Of a DNA stretch of 64,000 bases, positions 28,753 through 41,116 are shown one piece after another. The DNA is from Lytechinus variegatus. Taxonomy: Eukaryota; Echinodermata; Echinoidea; Temnopleuroida; Toxopneustidae. Positions within the stretch are counted from its first letter, which is position 1; each line of letters begins with the position of its first letter. The notes beneath the pieces are model-generated. The model made no database searches and was not told the DNA's origin. It was given only the letters and a program-made list of their open reading frames with translations. The translations under genes and the position numbers were made by a program. The stretch covers positions 4,383,501-4,447,500 of the forward strand of contig NC_054750.1 in the NCBI RefSeq assembly GCF_018143015.1. The letters run 5' to 3'.

Positions 28753-29920
28753 ATACACTCAATGTAAATAAAACAACTTTTATGGTCTTCAGTAACTCTT
28801 TAAAATCTCTGCCTGGTTGATTCTACCAATTTCTTGGAATCTATATATATTGATCATGAATTATCATGGACATGATGGATATGTCATATTGATGATATAT
28901 GTGTGTGTGTGTCTGTAAACTATCCTCTCAAAACACTGGTATTCTAAATAAACTAAAATATCATATTTCCTCGCTTGTTGCATCACATTAAATCCCTTAT
29001 TTTACAAAATATAGAACACTTGACATTTCTGATTTTATGCATTTCATGTTGGACCATTCATAGTTTTTGCTTTTAAAAGATGAACATTTGCGCTAATTTT
29101 TCAAAGAGATAATCTAGTCCACACGTATCCTACCTGGCAAATAGCTTTTGGAGGTTTTTACAACGGTATTCCCCACGATATGTATGTAGTACCTGAATAA
29201 ACATTTTCAAACATAAATTGAAATTGATTAATTCTTATAATTTTCTTGTGTAGGTTATAGTAACCTTTACAAATATTGTTAACACGCTCTGGCTAATTAA
29301 TCTTAAAGTGGCACACACATTTTGTTAAATGTACACTCTTTAGATACCGACAATATTCTTTATGAAATCAAATCACTTTATTATGATCTCCTATATAATA
29401 GACTTCGTATTTTGGGGATCCTGCAGACTGAACAAGTGTTGCTTTTTTGGCAGGTCCCCTCACATTTCACCATATTTCAATCTGTTGTCTTTGATTTCAA
29501 ATTGCTGTATTATGTAATCTAGATGAATGATGCCGTGTCTGGTTTACCATGTTCATTCTTCTGGTGATATATTGTTTTCGTATCATGTTCATGTGAAATT
29601 TGTAAAAAAAAATAAAGTCAAATATCAAATACACACGACAACCAATGCTACCATCATGATCATCTTGTACTCCCTCCTTAACATCATAGTTGTCATATGA
29701 TTCATCATATTAAAGTATTATTATGTTCGACCTTAAATTATTAGAAGGGTGAATATACAGCACAGTCACCCCCTCTCAAATATGGAGGGAGCATGTCCCC
29801 TATCCCGATAATCGTGCGTGATTATCGATTTCGGGTAAAGATCACATTATATTCAAATGATGTACAGTAGATTCCTTCAAAAAACAAATATTGACAAAGC
29901 GAATTAAGTGCGTTAAGGCA
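28753..29920. other. Spacer, nothing recognised
   Basis: AT-rich sequence before the UGT cluster. A 66-codon open frame at 29322-29522 lacks an ATG start in context or family features. No repeats with clear ends were found. Confidence 0.4.
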
Positions 29921-29921
29921 C

Positions 29922-29928
29922 TATAAAG
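29922..29928 (+). promoter_or_regulatory. TATA box of UGT first exon 1
   Basis: TATAAAG, 42 bp upstream of the ATG at 29971. If used, the 5' UTR would be very short (about 15-20 nt). Having its own TATA element fits an independently started first exon. Confidence 0.5.
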
Positions 29929-29970
29929 GCTTATGAAAAGACCTTTTTTTAATCATTCACTTTGGCAACA

Positions 29971-30810
29971 ATGGCGTCAATCTGTTCAATAGTTCTTCTT
30001 CTGTTTCTTCAGGTTGTCCAAGGTGGCAAGATCCTGATTTTTAGTGGATACGGTGAAGGCAGTCATTTTATGACTGCTGCTCATGTTGGGAAGGAGTTGA
30101 TACGTCGAAACCACAACGTCACTCTGCTAATTAGCAATGCGTACGAACACAGAGCAAACGAAACAAAATACAAGGATTTTAACTTTGAAATATTCAAGCA
30201 CAATGTTCCCCCAGAAGAGGTTCGAGGTCGCCTTGAGCGATTATCTGAGTCGATATTCAAGGGGAACTTCCTGCGGGATGTCCTTTGGAACATGACAGGC
30301 CTTATGGGTGAGATAATCGATGACTGTGAAGCATTATTCAACGATCAGGCGCTTCTACAAAGACTCCTTCAAGCAAAGTTCGACGTGGCTTTCGTTGATC
30401 CCCTATGGCCATGTTCGTTGCTTGTTGCCGAGTATGCCGCCAAGAGACACGTGTCCTTTATGGCTACCACATGGAATGACAACATTGCCCGCGTGAATGG
30501 GAATCCTTCAAATGTTGCCTTTGTAGGGGAAATGAACACCGGTTTCACCAATAAGATGACACTGACCGAGCGCGTTGCCAACTGCATCATGGTCATGGTC
30601 TCAAAATGGATGGTGACATTTACCAATTCTTATACCCCTATCCAACATGCTCATGGAATTTGTCCAGATCTCAAGGCAGAAGATCTCTACCAACGGTCAC
30701 AACTGCTTCTAGTCAGTGTTGATTTCGCATTGGAGTATCCGATTCCAGTCATGCCACATCTGATTCCCGTTGGTGGCCTGTCTACTGGACCTGCAAATGA
30801 CCTAGCTCAG
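29971..30810 (+). CDS. UGT variable first exon 1 (N-terminal half of a UDP-glycosyltransferase)
   Basis: 280 codons from ATG 29971 (an upstream in-frame TTG is not used) to the donor GCTCAG|GTTAGT, phase 0. Signal peptide about residues 1-18; then KILIFSGYGEGSHFM with the catalytic-base His at 32; RRNHNVTLLISNAY; FDVAFVDPLWPCSLLVAEY with the partner Asp at 143; and exon end VGGLSTGPANDLAQ. This is the aglycone-binding half of GT1-family UGTs, which face the ER lumen. No donor-binding half follows directly; the next exon of that kind in the window is at 53919. Intact, with both catalytic residues. Identity as UGT is certain; splicing partner is inferred. Confidence 0.85.
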
Positions 30811-30903
30811 GTTAGTATAGCATGATTTGCATATTAGATTTGGCGAAAATGTATTTTTGATATGGAATCGACAACCCTGACTTTATATATATACCTCCTG
30901 CAT

Positions 30904-31723
30904 CAGTGCGTCCCAGAAAAAACGAAACCGAGATTTAGCGATCATTTATCATTACTTAAACATAAATAAAATAGACAAATGACCTACCAATTTAAAGCTT
31001 AGAATCTCTTCTTTTATCTGATATTACTTAGATTATTTCTCATTCACGCATGAGTGAGCAAATGCAATTTGAAGAAAGGATATCAAAAACTCATTTGGCG
31101 GGGGGTATCTGGGTTTCAAAAAGAAAACCACATTTCTGAAAAGTTCAATATCTTTTCTTTAATGTGATACCTAAATTACAGAAAATGGTCACGAAATAAC
31201 AAAGTTCTGGTCATTTGAAATAAGGCTTGAATTTCAGTAATTTCATTAAATGAAGAGGTTCTCCAGGATGGCTTTCAAACTCTCTGGACACTCTGTTTTG
31301 TTGACGATCAGCCATGCATTAAATCTTTTGTTCACCATGCGAAAGCTTCTGTGGGAAACCGGTGAAAACACGTTTATCTCATGAAATTATGGAAATACAA
31401 GCCTTATTTCAAATGAAGAGAACTTTTTTATTTCTTGACCATTTTTTGTAATTTTGGTACCAAATTAAAGAGCAGATATTGAACTTTTCAGAAATGTGGT
31501 TTTCTTTTTGAAACCCAGATAACCCCCGCCAAATGAGTTTTTGGTATCCTTTCTTCAAATTGTTTTTGCTCACTCATGCGTGAATAAGAAATAACCTAAG
31601 TAATATCAGATGAAAGAGGAGATTCTAAGCTTTAAATTGGTAGGTCATTTGTCTATTCTATTTATGATTAAGTTATGATAAATGATCGCTAAATCTCGGT
31701 TTCGTTTATTCTGGGACGCACTG
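30904..31723. mobile_element. Long foldback element with about 350-bp arms
   Basis: Starts CAGTGCGTCCCAGAAAAAAC and ends GGGACGCACTG. The two arms mirror each other almost to the centre (for example GAAATGTGGTTTTCTTTTTG near 31492 against its complement near 31120). Non-coding. Ends and partial TA flanks suggest a Tc1/mariner-type MITE, but the target duplication is not clear. Lies in the intron after UGT first exon 1. Confidence 0.8.
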
Positions 31724-31771
31724 TATATTATGTATGTGTGAGGGTGTGTGTGTAAAGTTATACATGTACAA

Positions 31772-31863
31772 CAGATTGAAAAATGTGAAAATGGCTGATT
31801 TTTCTAGCATGGAATCGCCCTCATATACACACTCTTCTCTTCATCCATATCCATTTCCTTACA

Positions 31864-31925
<62 letters not shown>

Positions 31926-31996
31926 ACGTACGTGTGTGTATATGAGGGCGATTCCATGCTAGAAAATCAGCCATTTTCACAACATTTTTCAATCTG
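31772..31996. repeat. Inverted repeat with (TA)n centre
   Basis: Arms of about 60 bp (CAGATTGAAAAATGTGAAAA ... GGAATCGCCCTCATATACAC) are near-perfect reverse complements around a (TA)n tract at 31866-31921. Can form a long hairpin or cruciform. May be a small foldback transposon. Confidence 0.75.
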
Positions 31997-32099
31997 CTGT
32001 TCAAACGAACGAAGAACTTTGCTTTGTGGTAATCATGGTAATAAAGCTTAAAAGGTTGGGTGTCGTAGGTCATTTCTGCGTCCCGTGCGACACCCAACA

Positions 32100-32680
32100 T
32101 TTTCACCTATTAACCCATAATGATTTTTTTGTGTTAATCGGTTATTAGTTTTTTACATGATCAACTTTAGCTTTATTATTGACAAAAAAATGTTTCATTG
32201 CGCAAGCATTTGGCTAAAAAATTGTTGTCAAAATGTCCCGTACAAAACGTATGGAATCGCCCATATGTGAATAAAAATATCTGTAGCAATTATCTATATT
32301 ACTTCCAAAACCAATAATACCAAATATGGTTATGACTACATTAACAATTTCATTAATAATCACATTATCAATGATAATTATGATAATCAACAAGCATTTC
32401 AGGAGGTAGAACAGGATAATAATAGCCCCTGCGCTCAATCGATCTACAATATTCATTTTGTTATTATTATCATGATTATAATATCATTATTTTAACATTC
32501 AAATAATGACAATAAGATTTACATTTATGGAAAGCACATTCATTATAAATACTTTTCATTGTAACAGAGACACCACGTTATTTTCTTATTTTGTTACAAA
32601 GGCTACACAAAATTGAAACCCATTGGAGTCACGATTTGCATGCGCCTGATCATCATACTGTGAATATTTTGACACTAGAA
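32100..32680. other. Spacer, nothing recognised
   Basis: AT-rich intergenic or intronic sequence of the UGT locus with scattered AAT-rich stretches. The word GGAATCGCCC of the neighbouring hairpin recurs once near 32250. Confidence 0.4.
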
Positions 32681-32684
32681 AAAA

Positions 32685-32880
32685 ATGAGTACGTTGAGTT
32701 TTATTGGGTTTTATTGTAACATTCAAGGAAAACGGAGAATACGTAAAGTGTTATTGAGTTTACAATGTATTCATATATTAATTTGTATAGATATATTGTA
32801 TTTGATGTATGTATTTTATTTTGTTTATGACTTGTATGAATTGAAGTTGTTGACAAATAAAAACTTCTTATTAAAAAAAA
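32685..32880 (+). mobile_element. Probable LINE 3' UTR with poly(A)-like end
   Basis: T/G-rich AT sequence ending GACAAATAAAAACTTCTTATTAAAAAAAA, the form of a retroposed 3' end (polyadenylation signal then A-run). No coding remnant. Confidence 0.4.
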
Positions 32881-33242
32881 TACTGTCCTGAAATTTAGTC
32901 CATACGATTTACAAAAGAAGAATAATGACCAATCTTCGGAAAGCCTAGATATTGTACCAATATCGGCTACAATCTAATTCGATCAGTGAAAACGTAAAGA
33001 GACTAGTCTTTTTTTTCAATTTTACTTTGCCTCATTGAATTGAACGTCACCCTTTCGATCACCTCGAAAATCAAGTATTATGTACATGTCCCGAGGTACA
33101 CGTGTGTGGCAGTTGAATATTAGGTCAACTGTGTATATGATTTTGTTTTGTAATAACGTATCTGATATTGACATGACCAAAGTCCGCTGCATCGCTTGAT
33201 CAAGCCACAATGAAAGGCTGAAGCGGTTTGATCTATGCAAAG

Positions 33243-34095
33243 ATGGTTATTCTCTATCCAGTAATCATGGCTGTTCTTGGATTAGGCCTAATAGAAGTAT
33301 CCTACGGAAGTAACATCTTAATTTTTAGTGGATATGGCGAAGGGAGTCATTTCATGACAGCAGCTCTAGTTGGAAAAGAACTGATACGTCGGGGTCATAA
33401 TGTAACAGTGCTGATTAGCAATGCATACAAGCACAGAGCAAACGAAACCAAATACAAGGATTTACGCTTTGAAATCTTCAAGCACAATGATCCTCCAGAA
33501 GTTGTTCGGAATCGTCAAGAGCATTTTGCAAAGTCGGTTTTCGAGGGAACCGCCATGACAGAATTTTTCATGAACATGTCGATCGTATTGGACTGGTTCG
33601 TCGATGATTGCCACGCATTGTTTAATGACGAACCCCTTCTGAAAAGACTTCGTCAAGCAAACTTCGATGTGGCTTTCGTTGATCCCGTATGGACGTGTTC
33701 ATTGCTTGTTGCGGAATACTCTGCAAAGAGACATGTTTCCTTCATGGCTACCACATGGATGAACTTCATTCCCCCGCGTGAATGGAAACCCTTCGAACAC
33801 TGCCTTCGTGCCAGAGTGGAGCACCGGTTTTACAAATAAGATGACATTTTCTCAGAGGGTTATTAACAGTGTCGCCCTCGTGTTTTCGGTGTGGATGACG
33901 TCTTCCACTGATTCCACCTCCAGTATCCAACAAACCCTTGGCATTTGTCCGGATCTTCAGCTCTATCAGCTCTACCAGAGGTCGCATCTTCTCCTGGTTA
34001 ATGTTGATTTCGCCATGGAGTATCCAATCCCAGTCATGCCACATGTGATACCAGTTGGTGGTCTGTCTGCGGAACCAGCAAATGATTTAAGTCAG
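33243..34095 (+). CDS. UGT variable first exon 2 (one frame disruption)
   Basis: From ATG 33243 (MVILYPVIMAVLGLGLIEV, signal peptide) to donor AGTCAG|GTGAGT. Same motif order as first exon 1: NILIFSGYGEGSHFM with catalytic His, FDVAFVDPVWTCSLLVAEY with Asp, end VGGLSAEPANDLSQ. The length is 853 nt, one more than a multiple of three. Comparison with its sisters puts the disruption at a C-run near 33771-33775, where the sisters have a shorter C-run. Beyond it the second frame continues with full homology to the donor. Either a recent null allele or an assembly error in a homopolymer. No TATA box seen. Confidence 0.75.
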
Positions 34096-34099
34096 GTGA

Positions 34100-35620
34100 G
34101 TGTTTCATCATATGCCAATTAGGGCCTATATATACACACATTAACACGCCAATTATGGGTTTTCATGCCAATATGGCAATGAGAGCCTATATATCCAAAC
34201 ACGATAATAGTAATAATGAAAATAATAATAATGATAAAAAGAAGAAGAGCCATGCAATACTTGTTATGTATATAGTCTCCATCTTATCCTCATTAAGCCC
34301 GGTCCTCAAAGCGCCTTTTCAGAGCAGTTCAGAGAAAGAAAAGACAAAAATTGCATTAGAGGTTCGAACTTGAAGTATGAGTACTTTATTGTTGTCTAAC
34401 ACAAGGCACAGCTAGTAGGTCCATGTTTATACCAACCGCGTAGCCAGGATTTACTTTTTGGAGGGGCGGTTAGGGTAAGTGCACGCAAATCTGCATTTTG
34501 TATCTTCTACAGTTTCCTAATTTGAAAATCTGGTAAATTATAGGCTATTACCAAAACTTATAGCCGCGAAGAAATAAGTGTGTGTGCCAATCAAATGTTG
34601 CGCAACAGACAGCGCCCTGATTTGCAAAATAATGCTCATTGGACATGGTCATGGCCGATGATGGAATTCAAAAATAAAAACAAAACCAAGGTTGCGATAT
34701 CATTGATTTCGACTAGGAATTGTGTTTCCTGGAAATGGCATCAATGTCTAATTTGATGAGTTAAGATTTAGTTTTCAAGAAAGAACACCGTTCTTTAGTT
34801 TGTTTTTTAATCATCGGATGCAGACCTATAATGATAGTTGAATGACGTTGTAAATTCAGAGAGGTATTATCCGATAAATGAATGGGGTGATAAAAAAATA
34901 TATTGAGATGATATTTTCAAACACTGCATGGCAGTACTCCCAAACCAATATGACCATATGGTTATTTATGTTTAAATGTCTTCCTTGTGCGATGTTTTAA
35001 TGTGTTGAGATATGAAGTGTTCAAACCCTTGAAGCATTGCATTTTACAGCGTTTATCGTGATCAATGTGCATATTAGCGCGCGAGCTGGTGAATCGAGCG
35101 AGTGAACATAATTATAGGAGTTGGACAAGCGCATGTCAAGAATAACGTAAATCAAAATGTCATGTATTTCATTGTCACAATTCCAATAAGGAGGTTTTTG
35201 ACGAATGGCTGCTATTCTATTTTTGGTAAAAGAGAGAGGTTCTACGGTGCGTATCAAAAATAGTTTACACCGTGACTTAGAAACAAATCCTGTAAATTTA
35301 GATTTGTAAAATCCTGAAGATTTATCCACATTTTAACTTTGGTACAAATCCATTTAAGCAAATGATGATATAACTGTCGAAAAATATTTCTGCTTGAGTG
35401 AGCACCACTTACTTTTGAAAAATTAGTGAAAAATGATTTGCGCAGAACTTTGAAATAGTTATGCGAATAAATATAGACCTTAATCATGAAGAACATATTG
35501 TGTAATTTAGCTAGTAAAATTGATTTGAAGATATCTTTTACCCTTTTTGACCTGTGTCCTTACCCAAAACACTTCATAGAGTGCATTGCGCCCCGCCCCA
35601 CCCCCACACACCGAGGCCAT
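34100..35620. other. Spacer, nothing recognised
   Basis: AT-rich sequence between UGT first exon 2 and a LINE fragment. Open frames here are short and without family features. Confidence 0.4.
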
Positions 35621-35621
35621 C

Positions 35622-36330
35622 GTGACGATTCTTTATTCTTTATTGTTCATTCAATAAGGGGTAGCCCATTCAACATCAGTTGATCTCCCATGGGGCCCCT
35701 ATACACAAGAAAGTAATAACAGAAAATATTTACAGATAAACACATTCAAAATAATATAACATATGCAAAAAATGCAATACAAGCTGAATTGTGACGACAT
35801 CAATAATAAACATTGCAAAATTAGAGAGATTATTTCAATGGTATTCAAACATTCAAATACATAAATTTTACAAAGTAGTACGTGCCAGCGTAAACCTTAA
35901 TTGTCAATGGACCTGAGATGTTTCTTTAGATTATGTTTAAATTAATTTAAAGATGACGATTCCCGTATGATGACCGGCAAGCTATTCCACAGTTTTGGAC
36001 AGGCGTAAAATAAGGAATGCTGGCAATAATCAGAACGACACCTTGGAATAACAAGATCGTGTCTGACGGACTGCCTCGTATTTTACGAATGGGTTTTGTT
36101 TAGATCCGGAAAATAATTTGAATAGTATTCTGGTACGAGTCCATGAACACATTTATAAACAAATAAATATCGAAAATAGATGATTCTGTACTTGAAGGTC
36201 GTCCAATCTAGATTTGAAAACATTTCTTTAGATGGGGTATATATGTGACATCTAAGGATCAAACGGGCTGCTCTTTTTTGGAACCACATGAATCTGTAAA
36301 CGATTTCCCCATATCTCACAACAATAATTC
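35622..36330 (-). mobile_element. LINE 3' end (ORF tail and 3' UTR)
   Basis: Minus-strand frame: FMWFQKRAARLILRCHIYTP, then LFVYKCVHGLVPEYYSNYF, then HSLFYACPKLWNSLPV, the C-terminal region of a CR1/L2-type LINE. It is followed by a 3' UTR ending in AATAAAGAATAAAG repeats near 35622-35645. Broken by at least one stop and 5'-truncated. Confidence 0.75.
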
Positions 36331-36788
36331 ATTTGTGATTCAATTAGGCACATATATAATGATTTCAGAGTATCATTTTCTACAAAAGGATGAATTCTTT
36401 TTAACATATCAAGTCCAGCAAAATATATAGATGTTTGCTTTACACTGAGCTATGATTTACATGAAATGGCTTAGGCTTTTTTTCTTTACTTTATTAATTA
36501 TTGTCAAGCTTGGGTAAAGTGTGGAGAGACAAGTATTAAATGAAAAAAATGAAATGTAAACCCACTTTAAATTACAAAAACTTAGTGAAGAAATGCTGGA
36601 GATGTTTGATATAAACTTTTGTTCAGATTCAGTTATGTCCGGAGATCCAGCCTGCACACACGTACTAAGTGTTGAAATGTCAATTTGGGTGTAAAAATTG
36701 TTACAAAAATGCTTGAATGCATCCGTTTTATTTCATTTGACTAAAAAAGCAAGGAAGATTTATGAGAAATGTTTCGCAGTATGATTAT

Positions 36789-37431
36789 TGTCGTGTTGGG
36801 GAATGGGATCGGTAATTAGGGACTCGTAATGAAGAAACTTTGGAGAAAGTTGTACAGTTCAAATCACAAAGTATTTAATCATCAGTTGCAGTTGACAATT
36901 CACACTTTGAAGTACATGAAGATTCAGATATAACAGGAGACGATGAATATAATAGTTTCGAAGTATATTAAAGATTAAGATTCGGAGTGAAGTTAATATA
37001 ATATTCGATGGACGTCTAAGTCTTGAAGTCAGTCAGTCTATCTGGATGAGTGTGGGTCTAGTATTCTATCGTTGGTCTTCTCTAATAATCAAGAAGTCTT
37101 ATTTATATCACTTGTTTTGGGGGTGTAACTATTTTAAGATGGGAGTGATCTACACTTGATCTGATTGGTCTACAGGTCACTGTCTATCAAACTTTCTCTG
37201 GTATAAGGGGTGTGGTGATGCTCTGTGCAAGTGACTGGGGCTGGAGTGTGAGTCATACTTCTTCCATGAAGTTAGCTGACGTCACTGAGGGTTGGTCTTT
37301 TTATGGTCAAGGCTTAGCAGTTAAATGGTATTGGGGGTTTGGGATTCTAAGATGACATTGGGGGAGTTTGTAAACAAGTGAGGGTGAATGACTGAAAGGA
37401 TAACAGGAAGTTATATTCATACTACATAACA
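36789..37431 (-). repeat. LTR (3' LTR of the minus-strand element)
   Basis: 643 bp, nearly identical to 39867-40509. Contains a CACTGTCTATC/TATAAGGGG region that could hold the promoter. Confidence 0.85.
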
Positions 37432-39866
37432 TCCCCTTTCTTTGGAAAATGAGGCTCCTCTCCTCATTTGGGAAACGAAATGTATACAAATAGATTACAA
37501 AGGATATTTTGAAAAGTGAGTGAAACCAGAATAGTGTATCTCAATTGTCCACTGTACTTTCACTCTCTCTCTCTCTCACACGTACTATTTATACTAAGAG
37601 GATTAAACTTATTCTACATCTTAACTAATTTCAACTTAAACTAAAGATATAACTAACACATCGAATACATTCACTAAATATATTGAAATAAAGTAAATTA
37701 ATCAACTGATCAACCAATAATGATACTATATACATTAACTCGTGCAGACTTATGCACTTTGAAACAATAAGCAAATATTATTAAATCAATGTTAATTACA
37801 TAGTACAAACTCCTTCAATCTAATGAAGAATACAGATCAATTTCACTCTAACTATAACACTAAATTAGTTCAAGCAATAACAGTAATAACAAGAAAAAAA
37901 TTGTATGCTATATAAATCTTAGCATCTGATCAACATGATAATTAGCGGAAAGTTAACAGGTGCGCTCTAGAATTGACAGTTTCTCTATGTTAGGAAGGCC
38001 TGTATGTACTTCATTCAAATGAAGCAATCAACATAGAATTCAATCATTACCATCATTCCTATCCTGTTGGAGAATATCTTTCCTTATTCATATTATAAAA
38101 GAACAAAATAAACAAGTACTTTCAAACTTGATAGATATCATCATTATGACAAGTATAAATTCAAACTTATCTTGGTAATCAACCTTGCGATGATAAATAT
38201 TTGTTCAATAAATGTATATTATTCTAAACTTAATTAAACACGGAGTCAAAATATTATTCAATCACATACAACATTAAACATTCGCTTATACATTATACAT
38301 CAAATACAATTGTCTGAAAAGTTGGTCAGTAGGTCACAGTAAACTTTAGTGGTCTCGATGGAATTTAAAGGTCATAGGGCAATTCTCAGTAATGGTCATT
38401 TATGTCATTAATGTCATTGTACCTGTCAACTAGTCTGAATATTGTAATAGAACAGGTGGATTGGGGTACAGCTTGCCTTGTGTTGAGAATAAGGGCATAT
38501 TCACACTTGTAAGATTCCAGAAAATAGTGATGTCACCAAAGTAGTTTCTATACACTCCGCAACAATATTATATAAATCAATCAATTTGTGAGCGGTGGGC
38601 GTCCTCATCATAGGGAAATGTGCTTCTATTTTCACTTCAAATTCCGAAGTATATTTATGTCATAGGATTACGCACCAAATCTTCTATATGAGTTTCACTC
38701 CTAATTTGCTCTGATGTCTTATAGGTCATTTTCAAGTACATTCAAACTTGACAAGTTTCATGCTATACACAAAGCGGCGAAATACTAAAAGAAAATAATA
38801 AAAACCAAAATAAAATTGTATTTCTTGACACATTAGGCCTATGTGTAGTCCAGTATCATTCATCACTGGAAAATGCTTTGCTTTACATGTTAATGTTAAC
38901 CAAATACAACATCATCATGATTTTGATTGAAATATAAAACATTCTTGCTTCGTAATATCATCTACCTTGATTACATCACATCCAAATGTTGTTTGAGAAA
39001 TAATGAAATATCACATGTTACATAAACTTAGTTAATCCTTATCTAGTTCGGTATTCTTTGGAATTGTCAATGTCAATAACTTCGTCTTAAGTCATAAATG
39101 GGGTTTAATTTTCATCATGGTCAATTTTAAATCAGAATTAAGAATCTGGTTAGAGTCAGTGTTTGTCAAATATTGCTATTTCCAATGTCAAATCAAAAGG
39201 ATAAAGATAATATTATTATACATATTAATGAAACTGTGTACACTGAAAATACAATTATGTGCATGTAATGGACATTAAATCAAATAAAGCCTCTCGCACT
39301 CTCTCATATGCCAGTGGAACAATAAAGAAAATGGTTTCACTTACCGATTAGAGATAAAGAAGATAACTCAAAAGAATGATTAAAATGTAGTCTTAGCACA
39401 ATTAAAGTAATGTCCGGTGTTTGATATATTCGGGGGAAGAGTCAAAGTCATTCATTCTATAGTTCAAGATTTATGTTGTTGTAGTGGTGATCTGCGTCTT
39501 TGGCGTTGACGATGGCGTCTTGTCATGTTTCCAGTTAGATTCATTGTCATCTGTGTTGTCATCGATGTCCTTGTCCTACTGTTCCTCCGTCTGTATTCTC
39601 CGTCTGCTCTTCCGTCTGTATCTTCCGTCTGTTCATCCGTCTTTGTCTTCCGTCTGTGTGTTTCTGTAGTGTGGTAATTGTAGTCGTTGATTTTTGTCAT
39701 CCAGTGTAGCTCAGGTTCTAACATTGGATCATGCTGGTGCTAACACTCGTAGGATGAATGATATCTTAACTGTCTTTTTATGAGAGCAATTCTCAGTCTT
39801 TTCTCGAAGCACATATCCATGATGAAAATTAAGTGTTTCTCGATTAGAAAACCGGGTTCTCCGCCA

Positions 39867-40509
39867 TGTCGTGTTGGGGAATGGGATCGGTAATTAGGGA
39901 CTCGTAATGAAGAAACTTTGGAGAAAGTTGTACAGTTCAAATCACAAAGTATTTAATCATCAGTTGCAGTTGACAGTTCACACTTTGAAGTACATGAAGA
40001 TTCAGATATAACAGGAGACGATGAATATAATAGTTTCGAAGTATATTAAAGAATAAGATTCGGAGTGAAGTTAATATAATATTCGATGGACGTCTAAGTC
40101 TTGAAGTCAGTCAGTCTATCTGGATGAGTGTGGGTCTAGTATTCTATCGTTGGTCTTCTCTAATAATCAAGAAGTCTTATTTATATCACTTGTTTTGGGG
40201 GTGTAACTATTTTAAGATGGGAGTGATCTACACTTGATCTGATTGGTCTACAGGTCACTGTCTATCAAACTTTCTCTGGTATAAGGGGTGTGGTGATGCT
40301 CTGTGCAAGTGACTGGGGCTGGAGTGTGAGTCATACTTCTTCCATGAAGTTAGCTGACGTCACTGAGGGTTGGTCTTTTTATGGTCAAGGCTTAGCAGTT
40401 AAATGGTATTGGGGGTTTGGGATTCTAAGATGACATTGGGGGAGTTTGTAAACAAGTGAGGGTGAATGACTGAAAGGATAACAGGAAGTTAAATTCATAC
40501 TACATAACA
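39867..40509 (-). repeat. LTR (5' LTR of the minus-strand element)
   Basis: 643 bp, nearly identical to 36789-37431, directly preceded on the minus-strand interior side by the primer-binding-like site. Confidence 0.85.
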
Positions 40510-40839
40510 TTATCGCCCTTTCCCCTCGACACAGCGTGAAGTCGAGAATTTTTGCGCAAACAGATTTCTGCGAGCTTTACAAAAATGGACAGTGATCACT
40601 CAAGACAGTGTGACATTCTGTCAAAACTTTTACTTTCATTGTATAGATGGGATCCAAACCCAAACATATGTGTGAAAAAATTACCCACATGTAAATTTTT
40701 AATTCCCAGGGCTTTTTCAAAGTGTAACCTTTTTGATACGCACTGTATATTCAAAAAGGTTTCGCTTCATGATCTTCGGTACCATATCGGGCAATATGTT
40801 TATAATAATGATAATAATGCTAATGATAATATAGGATTT

Positions 40840-41070
40840 GTATAATGCACGTATCCACCGAGTAAGGTGCTCGAGGCGCTCCTAAATTACCCCGACCAAG
40901 CTAGTCTGCCGATTCTGGTGCGCACAGCTTTTTGAGGAATTATTCTTTCTGCCGGTTCCTACCGGGTGTATGTATTGTCTGTCGCAATTATCGTCATTAT
41001 TGTGAGTAATCGGTTCATGTTATGATTGTCAACATATCTGATGTCAAATATTTGCATTATCGGTGTATGC
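40840..41070. repeat. Probable dispersed repeat
   Basis: Starts after an AATGATAATA run with GCACGTATCCACCGAGTAAG and GTGCTCGAGGCGCTCC, a form that looks like the 3' region of invertebrate SINE-type repeats. Ends not defined; no second copy in this window. Confidence 0.3.
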
Positions 41071-41116
41071 GGGTTTATGCACTTTCCGCTGGTATCAGAA
41101 TGAGCACAAACTGTTG

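Larger units (their letters stand above)
36789..40509 (-). mobile_element. Non-autonomous LTR retrotransposon, young, looks whole
   Basis: Two 643-bp direct repeats (36789-37431 and 39867-40509) enclose 2.4 kb with no gag or pol frame recognised. Repeats start TG and end CA; a 4-bp direct repeat TTAT flanks the element. Orientation is minus: a primer-binding-like TGGCGGAGAACCCGG adjoins the LTR at 39866, and a polypurine tract CCAAAGAAAGGGGA adjoins the other LTR at 37432. I saw about three differences between the LTRs (around 0.5%), so insertion is recent. Fits the LARD/TRIM type of elements mobilised in trans. Confidence 0.85.

Noticed and set aside
29962-29970. Upstream TTG as start of UGT first exon 1
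   Set aside because: Animal nuclear genes start with ATG; ATG 29971 gives a normal signal peptide.
39464-39724. 86-codon Thr/Arg-rich open frame inside the LTR element
   Set aside because: Low-complexity from short tandem CGTCTGT-type repeats; no gag features.
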